From: Penicillus capitatus
Taxonomy: Eukaryota > Chlorophyta
Length of the DNA stretch: 64,000 bases
Reading direction: 5' to 3'
Assembly: GCA_965649825.1 (NCBI GenBank)
Contig: OZ287709.1
Location: forward strand, 124,001 to 188,000
The first letter of the stretch is position 1. Each line of letters starts with the position of its first letter. Under the pieces are notes generated by a model. It saw only the letters and a program-made list of their open reading frames with translations, searched no databases and was not told the origin of the DNA. The translations under genes were made by a program, and so were the position numbers. Below are positions 41,927-52,500 of this stretch, piece by piece.

Positions 41927-43676
41927 ATGTCGGACACGAACTTGCCGATCTTTCGTGGAACCAAGAAGACGGTGCCGAATACCTGCGCCAAATGCGGCAC
42001 AGATTCCACTGCTGGATGCTGGCGGCGCGGCTGGAAGGTCGGCGATTTCTCTGCGAACCTCTGCAACAGGTTGGTATACCGTCACGTACTTGACAGTCGA
42101 CAGCAGAAATGGAAAACCCAGATGCGGGTTGCAGTTCAAGAACGGCAAACTCGAGTCGTCCATTTACAGAGAACGTCAAGATGACAGTGTTGATGTCTCA
42201 CAAACGTCACACATACATACACCATCTCGTTGTGTCGCCAACGGCATGCGCTGACTTAGATCGCCCTTTATGGAGGCGTCGGACGCGCCGGGTCCTTACG
42301 TTGCGTTCAGCTCCGAGCGTCAAGACGATGGAGCTCATGGGAGAAAAGTGTCGTTTTACGTTTACGATGCCGAAGGCGTCGAGAAGCTGGCCTTAATTGT
42401 GGGGTGACGTGACGTCTGCATGACCGAGATGAGATGTGTGACGCCGTAGGGAAATGATCCGCGCGGAACGGCGCATTTCACTTACGAATCGGTGACAGGA
42501 TTTCACCCTCCACTCAAATGCAAGAACAGAAGACTGGTGCGTGCGTGGTTAGAAGCCATGGGCGCTGTTCAAGAAATCGAGAGACCGACTGACAGTTCTT
42601 CTTTTTGTCTGTCATTGGTCCGATCAGGCAATACGTTGCAATGCCCCTCCTTTGACAAGTCACATCAGATGCCTCGTTTAAAAGGGCGAAATGTGGCGGT
42701 GTACAGGGAGTACTGTGACTATCGTGTTGAGAAGGTGACCGATGGTGACGTGGAATCTGAGAACTTCTACTTCGTCGATGCAGAAGGACAAGAGCGCCTT
42801 GTCATACGTGGCGGCACTCAAGAAGATTGGTCACTCTTTCGAAGTGTGAGGAGGTGATGGATGGGATGCTTGTGTGTTCAGTTCTCGGTACCGCTGCGTC
42901 ATCCCAAAGCATGATGTGACGTTTGATGACCGCTTGGACGTCATTGCATGGATGGAATGGTGTGTGGGCAAGTCCGAGAAACCGCCAGAACGTTTGTTGA
43001 AGAAAGAATTTGACAAAGCCATTCGAAACAGAGTCCCTCTTGCCCTTTTTCCCACTCACTCTATCTCACACTTTTGATGCAGGAATGCTATTCCAGTTCC
43101 TTGCCAGAGGGTCCATCGTCTAAAAGAATGTACCCCTCTGTGTTTCTTCGATAAGGTGATGTATGATAGAGTGTGCGATCTAAGGGCATTGTTGAAGATA
43201 AACGAGATGCAAGCCATTTTTGGAGAACTGACAGACTGGATTTTGCGTTATCCATCCAATGAGGAACAAACAACTTTCAATGACTGGAAGTAACACATCT
43301 TCTCGCTTCGCACTCACTCACACATTCTCTATTGTTTCAGGAAAAAGCTGACCGTTGGCAATAGAGAATTTGACGATGTAAACAATAATAAGTCAGATCC
43401 GCATGAAATCCTGGAACTGCTGCGCAACATTCAACAGTCCATGCTCTTCGAGTCACACAAAACATGACAGTCATTTTCATTGTTTTCAGGAGAAAATCGT
43501 GTCTGAAGCTGCTGGAGTTGAGTTCTTTGGGACAGCCCATTTCGGCACTGCGCCGTCATCCGAATAAAGAAGTTGCCAATGTGGCAACAGAGATTACACA
43601 GAAGTGGAACGATTGGACATCCCGTGCATTGAAGAAAGCAACAGCAGCTCAGGATAAGGCTGCTGCGTCTCATTAA
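41927..43676 (+). CDS. Nuclear protein with GATA-type zinc finger and TFIIS N-terminal (LW) domain
   Basis: Exon 41927-42069 plus exon 2 from 42122 form a GATA finger: CAKCGTDSTAGCWRRGW, then NLCNRCGLQFKNGK (C-x2-C...C-N-x-C). Two similar blocks follow, FYVYDAEGVEKLAL and FYFVDAEGQERLVIRGG, suggesting an internal duplication. The C-terminus, after introns 43293-43341 and about 43440-43490, is ILELLRNIQ, then SLGQPISALRRHPNKEVANV and KWNDW, the TFIIS-N/LEDGF-like helical bundle that binds transcription-elongation partners. The stop is TAA 43674-43676. Some middle junctions (42180-42310 and 43030-43080) are not resolved; one appears out of frame by one base. Role inferred: chromatin or transcription-elongation factor. 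Confidence 0.65.
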
Positions 43677-43812
43677 ATGGACAGCTGCATGATCGCCATC
43701 TGTTAACATTATTGAATAACGGGAAGCGCTAAAGGGTATGGAAGATGTAATGGAAAGGACAGTTGGCGGCGTTTTGTCTCGAAAACGTGCGAATTCGACA
43801 TTTTTCAACAGT

Positions 43813-44118
43813 TTAGGGAGAGACACTGATGTCGGTCTGTTCCCTGGACGTGCTTTTTACAATGACATCCGCGAGTGTCTGAATCAGCCAATCGCACGTC
43901 TCGCGTGGCGTATTGGGTGCCACCATGATGTAGACAACGTTGCCTAAGGGACGGGTGTAGATGCCTCTTTCCCTGAGTGCGATGGCGACATCCTCCGAAG
44001 CATTGGAGCCGTGTCCCTTCTCCCATTCCGTCTGCACAGTGCCATCTCTTTCGCCAAACGCATAAGAAATCGCAGGAGGCACTTTGAGTGTGACAGCGAG
44101 GACGGTTCCGATTGAAAC
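43813..44118 (-). pseudogene. Orphan C-terminal fragment of BioA (DAPA aminotransferase)
   Basis: Minus-strand frame IGTVLAVTLKVPPAIS, SNASEDVAIALRERGIYTRP and LGNVVYIMVAPNTPRETCDW, ending at TAA 43813-43815. This is the last ~95 residues of the class-III aminotransferase BioA (7,8-diaminopelargonate synthase, biotin pathway; in plants part of the bifunctional BIO3-BIO1). Nothing upstream to 46.1 kb encodes the catalytic core (no PLP-lysine segment), so the gene is 5'-truncated. It may be an unexpressed remnant next to repeats, or the last exon of a gene with an unusually long intron; the latter is unlikely given intron sizes here. Confidence 0.65.
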
Positions 44119-45067
44119 AATGCTTTAGATGCATGCCGGTTCGCCTATATGTATCCCATTGCAACATGACGTTACTAGTTGGTTCGTTCCGATGCTCTTC
44201 GTTCCAGACACTAAGTCCGTTTTTCACCGATGACGGGTTTCTGCGTTAATTTGTTCTTCGTTTTCCTATTGCGACATAAGTAACTATCACCGTCACGACT
44301 TATTTATGAAACGCGAAAACTAAGACGAGGCCTACTCACCTGTCTGCTGCTGTAGTAAACACTAAAAGCGAAAGACATATCCGTAAGAGAGTGATACTAT
44401 ATGTTCGTTTACCGTGAATGATTCGACACGAGTTTGACTCATTGTTCGAACTCACAATTTCTATTTCACATAATCTGCCACTGTGTTCTTCGTAAAGTTC
44501 CAAAGATGTGTGATCTGCATCGCTGTTCGATACGTAATTAATTGGTAAACAGGTAACGCAATTCGCCGTCCAAAGATCGTGGCTTCATAACCATGTTCGA
44601 TCCTAGCATTAGCAGTATGCGATTTCTGTTTGCTAGAGAAAGGACATTGTCTTTAGGATATGAGATAAAATGCTTTTCACTTGTTATTAAGAAAGAAAGA
44701 ACTCAGAATGGAAGGCACGAGCTGTGTACCCACGACGCACACTGCCAAGGTCGACCGACGCGGAGAAGGAAATCAAACATTCACAAAACAGCATTAACAG
44801 ATTTGGGTTAATGAGGATGTATAACGATCATGCAAAGTAAAAAAAATAAGGATGCGAAATCAACTAAGCATTAGCGAAATTCTGCATCTGAGTAGGTCTG
44901 AGATATCAGGAACACCTCAGAAAAAGTGTGAGATAATGATAAGTCCTTGGCTTAGACAGGATTGCACTCATGCATTGACACTTCGAGTACGGATTTCACT
45001 AAAAGTGTAAGAAGTGTAACCTTGGAATCGTAAGACAGTAAGGAGGCAGATGTCTTTCGGGCCATGT

Positions 45068-45210
45068 CTCTGCCGAGACTGTCGCCGAGCGATGTGACAC
45101 TGCCTTGTTCTGTGGGGGTCAGCCATGCGCAGGGGCGCTGCCTGTCTTGTCAACTGTCTTCAACGGACCACTTTCTCTGGCTCTCGGGTGGAGCTGACTC
45201 ACCCGTCTTC
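45068..45210 (-). repeat. Dispersed repeat, copy 3 (inverted relative to copies 1-2)
   Basis: GACTGTCGCCGAGCGATGTG and GGGGCGCTGCCTGTCTTGTC are the reverse complement of blocks in 10607-10735. Then TTTCTCTGG(C)TCT...AGCTGACTCACC follows, again matching copy 2 in inverse order. Confidence 0.7.
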
Positions 45211-45571
45211 TCAATGGGGAAATTTAAGGGACGCTTTGGGATACATGTTGTTATCTCTTGCGCACTCTGTAAGACCTTGTTTTCGGCCATCCTGGAACGC
45301 ACCAACGACGAGCAGGAAACGCGACGCGCGTCCGTTTCATATCCACTGCTATATCCAACCTTCCAAGAGAACCTAAACTCTTTCCGACTCAGGGAGCAAG
45401 CGGAACTCCAACGACGGGGCGCGGAACGCGTTCAGAACAACCCCATCCCAGACGGATCAAGACGCAGTTCCGAGGATCAGAGCGTCGACCTCGTGTTATT
45501 AGGCCCGGACGATCTACCGACAGCCGGCCCCTCGGAGGTGGACGAAGGATCTCTAGAAGAAACGACCGGCG

Positions 45572-45710
45572 ACTGTCGCCAAGATCTGGCTTGGCGATGT
45601 GACTGCCTCGTTTCAGAGGGGCTCACCGTTTAGGGGGACGCAGGTTGACTCACCTGAGGCGCTATTCTCTGGTTCTGGCGCAAGGGTGACTCACCTACCT
45701 AGGCATGTCA
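45572..45710 (-). repeat. Dispersed repeat, copy 4
   Basis: GACTGTCGCCAAGATC and GGCGATGTGACTGCC, then TTCTCTGGTTCTGG and GTGACTCACCTACCTAGGC. Its AAGATC variant is closer to copy 1 (6790-6815, inverted) than to copy 3, so at least two subfamilies exist. It lies in the same orientation as copy 3, about 500 bp downstream. Confidence 0.6.
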
Positions 45711-46112
45711 CGTCGCCACGGGGATATTCAAACGGACAATCTGCACGTTACTTTGCCTTGCTCCGAACACTGTAAAGTCTTCCGCTGTAGTTCGTTTCAA
45801 ACGCGGCGCCTCCGCGCGACAGCGACAGAGACACGTCTGATTCTCGATTTCGTTCAAGGCGTCTCCTTGACAGATATCTCAACGCAAATACAGGTCAAAA
45901 GTGTGAGAAAAGTGTGATTTGTGGTTTGAGTGTTGGACCTTCCTTCGTTTGATCTTCGCGTCGACGGCTGGACCTTCAATTTTATCGTGACTATATAACT
46001 GCGCAAATCATCTGACGGTCCATCGGAAGCACATCGCAACCAGACAGCTTTGACCATTGGCACCCTGCACCGCGCCTCGAATCTCCCGTTGTTGCGCACC
46101 AGGCTACACTGA

Positions 46113-46623
46113 TGGCAGAAGGGCGTATACACTTCAACTACCGTCCACGCAGCGTTGCTCACAAGAGCAAATTTCAGCCCAACGACATGCAACTCCAACT
46201 CCTACATCAACACTTTGACTCAGGTACGTCAATCTGCACCAACTGAGCGGTGCAATCGGTCGAACGGACGCCATGTAGGAATGACTAAGGCAACACCGGA
46301 ACTCTTTTATGCGGTGAGGGAAGCAGGTCCGGCGACGAAGGACCAGGTCGTGCTATGGTTTAAAAACCGGCGAGCACGTGCAAAACAGCAACCAGCGAAG
46401 GCGGGATCTGAACGATCCGGCGTACCGGATGATGACCGTGAAAGCATTTGTCTTCAATTAAGGGAGCCTAGTTTACAAGAAGCGGATGTTCTGGTCGCGA
46501 GTGAAAACGAGGAGCGCGAGGATCACCAGACGAATTCAAACTTTAGGTGTGTGCAGTCTTCCTTACTTGACCATTTCTCCTCGTTTCTGCAGATGTAACC
46601 TTCAAATGACTTACAGATTGTAA
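46113..46623 (+). CDS. Atypical homeodomain protein
   Basis: Exons 46113-46224, 46279-46546 and 46593-46623 (introns 54 and 46 nt) total 137 codons. The spliced N-terminal half is a homeodomain: KFQPNDMQLQLLHQHFDSG (helix 1) and helix 3 QVVLWFKNRRARAKQQ with the invariant W-F-x-N-R-R. Spacing between helices is slightly short, and the usual helix 2 residues are replaced (ATPELFYAVREAG). A Glu/Ser-rich C-terminal half follows. It is a nuclear DNA-binding regulator by family; class (TALE versus non-TALE) is not clear, but no 3-residue TALE insertion is seen. It sits in a repeat-rich, gene-poor interval. Confidence 0.75.
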
Positions 46624-49044
46624 AATACAAAGTTTGCAAGCAAGCTGTCGTACCAGATGCAATCACGGCCATGCCAATAGGCATGTTTCCAGAAGTCTCT
46701 TTGTTCACTTTGAACGACGCGTCGATGCGGAATTTTGTTAATGTTCCGGACGATAGACGGAGAAGTTCACAGAAACGGTTGCGGGGCTGTCGAAGAAGTG
46801 TGTGAAGGGCCGATGAGATTTAGAATCGGACGTGTTGTGTTATAACGTGGGCATTGCGATATGGTGGATGACCTGAGTGCGAATCATGCATAGCTATCTT
46901 TTTACATGGTTGCGGTGAGGCAAGATGAGTTCATGAACTGTTAGGATCGATAGGGTCGGCGATTGGTCCGAGCGCTTAGAGGCCGCGGTGCGAGAAGAGC
47001 CAGACGGGTATTCTTTACACGTGCTCAGTACGTCGTTATATAGGTAAACGTCCTGTCATTCGACAGTGACGTTTCTTGATCCAACAGAACGGGACAAAAT
47101 AGACGTTAACGTCATTCGCAAACACCGAGTCATTGGGAAGAATGACAGAGAAGCATGGATTTGCACACTTTCGAGGTTTTGGGTGGCGGCGTGTACAATA
47201 TCGATTTCGGTCTGCCAGACGCAGAGACCGTCGACTTCTTCGAGCAAACTTCAAGGCAGCGCACAAGAAGCACAAAATCAGACGAGAAAGGAAACGTCGA
47301 GAAAAGCAAAGAGACGTTATCGGCAGCCAACGCGATACGACGTGGAGTCAGTGCGGAGTCGGAAAGGAACGTCACGGAGCCGCCTCGAAGCGGCAAAATG
47401 AAACTAAGCATCTCAAGAGGCGAGTCGGAATACGGATTTCTTGAACCGAAGGCCAAGAACGCAAAACGAAAGGAGAACATGGTAACGAGGGGAGCAAGAA
47501 TCTGGAGCTTGCGTTGAGTGTAAAGAACATGGTCACGCATTGTGAACGTCGAACTTGCGTCGTCGAACGTCACTGACGATCACTCGTGTGACAGCAGAGT
47601 GTCGCAGACGACTTTGACTTGTGACTCGGGTGTCAAGTCCTACTCGGTCGTCGAGCTTCGCACGTAACGAATCCCAAATCAACTGTGCTTTTTTGCCTCT
47701 CGAAAGCAGTGCGAAAGTTTTTTGAAATCACCTTCTGGGCGACTTCTTGTTCACACCATGCCTTGTCTGATTCGACAGAGCCAGATCGTCTGCGAGTGAC
47801 GATGTTCGTCGTCTTCTTACTCTTGAAAATGACTAATGAAGCAAGTTTGGTCCCGTCTCTTCGAATGCAGAAGACACATCCGACTCAAGATGTCTCGAAT
47901 ACCCTCGAAGGGATCAAGATCGGCGAGGGTCTTTTACCGTCAACGGTTACTTGGCTGGACTGGCTTGTTAAAAGAACACGGAAACCTGGTAAATGGCGAT
48001 GGCAAATCTGGGTCACATTATCCGATGTTGATATATCTGAGGAATTGGCGAAAGATGCACGTCTTGCCACGACACATCTTCGTCTTCAAGCTCGAACAAA
48101 GTATGCAGACCCAATAAAGATGACAACGAAAGCATGGCAGGTTTGTCTTACCGCCGGATGCCAAGCACACTCCTTCTTACTCTCGAAGTTCTCAGGCCAA
48201 TAGTCCGAAGTTTCGAAGTTAATGAGATTTGGTCGAGGCTTTCTTTCTGTTCAGCAAGGTCTTGAATGGACTACGTACAGAGAATGGAGTTCTTAGCCTT
48301 CATTCTTTTGGAAGTCGCTCTACAAATAACTTCTTGCTTCCTGTTTATTCGGGTTCGGAAGATGTGCGTGTTGCTCGGTCTCTCTCGCGGTGCCTGCCGT
48401 TTTCGTCCAGTGTTAGAGTCCGCTTGAAACTCCTGTATCACGTTCTTCTATGATCTTGTTTGAAACATATGGAGATGCGTTGTTGTCGAGAGTCTTCCGC
48501 ATGGAGCGATTGAAAGAAGATACGCAACGAAGTGGTTCGTCGAGATTTGATCAACCACATCTTTTAACGATTACAATTTAAACACGAAAGGACTTCATAA
48601 CATAATATGTTCGACAGTCAGAAATTTCATGCACAACAGGGGATTGTTATCTATGGATTTTTGCAAATACCATTCCGACATTCGGGAAGAAAGTTACTCT
48701 TAGATTAATCCTGCCAGCTCATTGATCAACGCCAAAAATTCTCTAAGAACCATGAATCACTTCCCAACTCTGCAGATGTCGAAGGATTGTTGGATTCACT
48801 GGAACTACGCTAGAACGTGTTATGTGATTAATGGGACTCTTTGTTTGATTCTAAATCTGCCATTCTGCTAGAGTTTATCGTCTCTAGAGAACCCTGCTGA
48901 TTTGAAATAGTATGGAGCAATCCAAAAAGTTTTCCTGATCCGAGCGCTGAATAAACTACAGCCTCTTTCAAAACAGGAAACAAAAAAGTGAGATCATTAC
49001 CATATCACCGTTGTTAAACTTATCTCAAAAAAGCTACGCGCTTG
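46624..49044. other. Gene-poor stretch with one uncertain frame
   Basis: About 2.4 kb. An ATG-initiated frame 47155-47517 (120 codons; MDLHTFEVLGGGVYNIDFGL at the start, then Lys/Glu/Ser-rich) is possible but has no recognised domain. It lies downstream of another coding-like run near 46945-47044. A second open stretch, 47685-48203, lacks an ATG start. Remnants of mobile elements are possible; nothing is diagnostic. 48210-49044 shows nothing. Confidence 0.35.
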
Positions 49045-49446
49045 TTAAGCGCCAACAAGCTCATTTGCAATGTCACTCAACTCTCGGCCTTTTGTCTCGA
49101 TCATAAAGACCTTCAGGAAGAGCAATGATAAAATGCAGAAGCAGAAAAGCATGAGGAACGCCCCCAGTGCCCCGATCGCGTCGAGAACGGAAGGGAACGC
49201 CAACACCAGAGTGAAAGATACGAGCAATGAAAGCGATTGGCCGAGTCCCAAGACGATTCCAGCAATCTCGGACGGAACGACTTCTGGTGCATATGAGGTA
49301 TACAGAATTCCGCTTGCCGTGCGAAAACCGAAGGTAAACATGATAGCGAACACCACGGAAGAAGGACCGGCGACGCTGGATCCGGCTAGATCTGACAGCG
49401 ACAGGCCCAAGTAACTGGCTGCCATGATAGAGAAACTTGCGTATGC

Positions 49447-49451
49447 CATGG
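49447..49451. other. Target-site duplication, left (CATGG)
   Basis: CATGG immediately precedes the TG of the 5' LTR and is repeated right after the 3' LTR at 54355-54359. Five-base duplications are typical of Ty3/gypsy integration. Confidence 0.9.
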
Positions 49452-49561
49452 TGTCGGATTGATGGGCGATTTTAGAAATGATGGGACATCTTGCCTGACA
49501 GGACATGAACAGGGCCTGTGTTTGACTTTTTAAGAACAGAGCATGCGTGAGTTTTTTGACA
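49452..49561 (+). repeat. 5' LTR
   Basis: 110 bp, TG...CA ends. It contains GACTTTTTAAGAACAGAG near its 3' part, which could include the TATA-like element, and the ATG (49543) of the gag-pol frame. No mismatch to the 3' LTR was seen. Confidence 0.93.
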
Positions 49562-52500
49562 TGGTTTCGGAGCGAGTTCGCCGCGTGTATCTAATCTCTG
49601 TCTACTACTTTTGGTGTTATGTGATATCGAAGTGGACGCTGCAAGTTTTAGAGATCGAGATTCGCGGGCCGAGACTCGAAGAATTTTTTCACGACAAAGA
49701 CTCATGCGATGTCTGCGCGTCGCGCTTCGCGTGCCTCATGGATGACTTGCGAAGGCGCATTGGAATGGTGGTGACTATGGCCACTGAAGCGTGGATGCGC
49801 AATGGGGCGTCATGGCTTGAACTCATTTTCTGGATTCAAATCACAGTTCTTGCGTGGAAGGTGACATGTTTCGTCTGGCGCTGCACCGACGTTGGCTTTA
49901 CGGCGGCGGTCGAAGAAGTGATGGATGGGTGGAATCGAAACGTCGCGAACTTTACGGACGGACTCAGAGGTGCATTCGTAAGGGCGACTGTCAGACCCGT
50001 CCGAAGCGTCAACGCAGTTCAAGACACGACCGTGTCTCTGCCGCCAGCGAACGCCAACCCACGTCCTTCGTCGGCATTTCATGGAGTGAAGCTTGACAGG
50101 TGGAACAGAGACTGGCACGAGCGAATTTTCAGGACCCTCGAGTTTGAGTGTCCAGACGTTTGTGTTCGAGTCCGAACTCTCACGGCAGTATTCGACCCGA
50201 AGTCCGTATTTGGGGAGTCTATGCTCGAAATCATTCGTTCAGGATGTCTCGAGTATCTGCCAACGCAAGAGCTCCCGGAAAACGAATTCGGACTGGAGGA
50301 TGACATGCGAAGGAACCTGAGGAAGATGTGGTCAGAACTGAAAGCGCTTTTCGAGCGCATGTGCTTGGAGGATGATGCGGAGAGCGATCAGATCAAGACG
50401 CTGAGTCGAGTAACCAAGATGCACGACGAAACGAGACTCGCCTTTGCCTATCGATTCAGAACAGTCCTACGACTGAGATGCACCAATGTGCAAGAGAAGA
50501 CAGGTCTGGAGATGATTCTCAACCAGTTAGACCGTCCCTTCCACGAATTTCTGCGCACACAGCACTTTCGGGAGGGCCTGACGATGGAAGCGGTGATCAT
50601 GGCAGCCAAGCAGTTTGAACAATGGGATCCGAAATTGGCGACCGGCTTGCCCCACTCCGATTCTCAGCGTACGTCATCGGCAGGAGTGGCCAACCAAGGA
50701 TCGGTTCTAGTGACAAAAAGAAATGACCAGAACCATCGGAAAGTGTGGCAGGTTCGATGTCAGATATGCGATAAGCTTGGACACAACGCTAAGTCATGTA
50801 ATAAGAGAAAAGAGTTGAACTACCCGAGCGTGCTTGCTGGCGACGGAAACGGAATGAATCATGAACAGAGCGATGTTGTGATGCCGAAAGGTGGCGAAGG
50901 ACAATCTCTGTTGCTGCATTTGTCGACGAGCGTGTGGTCGGCAACAGAAGACAAACAAAAGATTCGTTTTCTTATTGATACTGGTGCTTCTGTGAATCTA
51001 TTACCGACTCGGCTGGTTAAGAAGCACGCATGGGCATTGAACGATTCAGAGAAAATCCATGTGCTTTCCTACACTGGTCAAAGAGATGAGTCGCAAGGTA
51101 CTGTATGTCTCAACGTGATACTCGGAGATGTTACCAAGGAACTCGTCTTCCATGTTGTTTCTGTCGCAAAGGAGCCAATTCTTGGTTTGGATGGCCTCTC
51201 TGCTCTCGGCGCCGTCATTGATTGCGAGGCGAAATCAATCAGAATGCCTTCCGGGAGATCGATCATGTGTTCAGAGGTACATGAAGCTCAGCGAATCCAT
51301 CAGTGCAAGGTCTTTATGTCAAAAGAAGCAGCAGAACAAAGTCAGCGAACGGAAAATGAAAAAGCGACGCAAGACAAACTGTCGATGGTCGAAGATGAGG
51401 ACCGTGGAGTACTTCCCTTTAGGAAAGGGAACTTGGTCTATTGCCCTTCGGGCAGAAGTCTCGTACTGAGTCCGCAAGAAATGACTCTGGTTCAACTTCC
51501 CTACCACGTGGACACGCACGACATCATTCTCGCAAGTTCTGGGAATACTGGAAGCAATATTGCGGTGATTGGAAGCGCAAAACAGAGGCGCAGAGCTCTA
51601 AAGTATCATGCAATCAATCTCGGAAAAAGACCTGAACACGTCGGAAGCAAAAATGGACTAGCTTGTTTTGAGGTGCAACCGGATCAACAAGTTGAGTATC
51701 GAAAGATCGACGGCACCGTTGTCATGATACAAGAAAATAGGAAGGGTGATTCTGAATGTGTGTCGGCCACGTGCTGTTCGATGAGACCTGCCGATGAGGA
51801 AAACGACGAAGTCAGAAAATGGCAAAGAGAATTCCCAGACGTGCTGACGCTAAAGATGGGGAAGACGACACACTACGAGGTTGATGATAGCATGATCAAA
51901 ACGGACGTTGAATGGGGGAAACTGAAGCCAAGAGCGTACTCAGCTGCAGAAAACCGAACGCTCGCTCCTTTGGTTCAAGAACTTCTAGATCTTGATGTGA
52001 TTGAGAAGGTCAGAAAGCGTCCTGAAGTTTCAACACCCATGTTGGTGGTCGCAAAGAAAGACGGAAAGATGCGACTCGTCCATGACTTTAGACTTCTAAA
52101 CTCTGTGACCAGTATGATGCAGAATGTGGCGATGGATAGAATGAAGATCCTTGCGTCTGTAAGGAAGCAGGAGGTGTGGACATCTTTAGATCTACAGAAA
52201 GGATTCATGCAGGTACCTCTTCATGAAGAAGTCCGAGGTGTTTTTGGTTTCGAGTTTGATGGGTGCTGGATGCAGTTCAAACGGTGTCCATTTGGCTGGG
52301 TCAATTCGATGCAACACTTTTGTACTGCAATGCGCATGACGCTACAAGAGGCGAGAATGGAGATGCCAAAGGGAATTACGCTGGAGTCGTACGTTGACGA
52401 CATTCTTCTTGGGACGTCAACAGCCGTGCACGACGATGCACTAAGGATCTTGTTCCAGTGGCTGCGGCAACATGGATGGACTGTAAATCCGTCGAAGGCC

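Larger units (their letters stand above)
44119..46112. other. Gene-free stretch with two dispersed-repeat copies
   Basis: 44119-45060 is AT-rich with no recognisable gene. 45068-45705 carries two direct copies of the dispersed repeat about 500 bp apart. The intervening 45064-45633 frame is open for 189 codons but its 5' part is repeat sequence shared with non-coding copies. 45705-46112 holds only short frames and presumably the homeobox promoter. Confidence 0.45.

Noticed and set aside
45064-45633. 189-codon frame as a gene
   Set aside because: Both ends are dispersed-repeat sequence shared with non-coding copies; no domain seen. Kept only as a finding about the repeat pair.
47685-48203. 172-codon open stretch as a gene
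   Set aside because: No ATG start, no recognisable domain, low-complexity hydrophobic N-terminus by chance.
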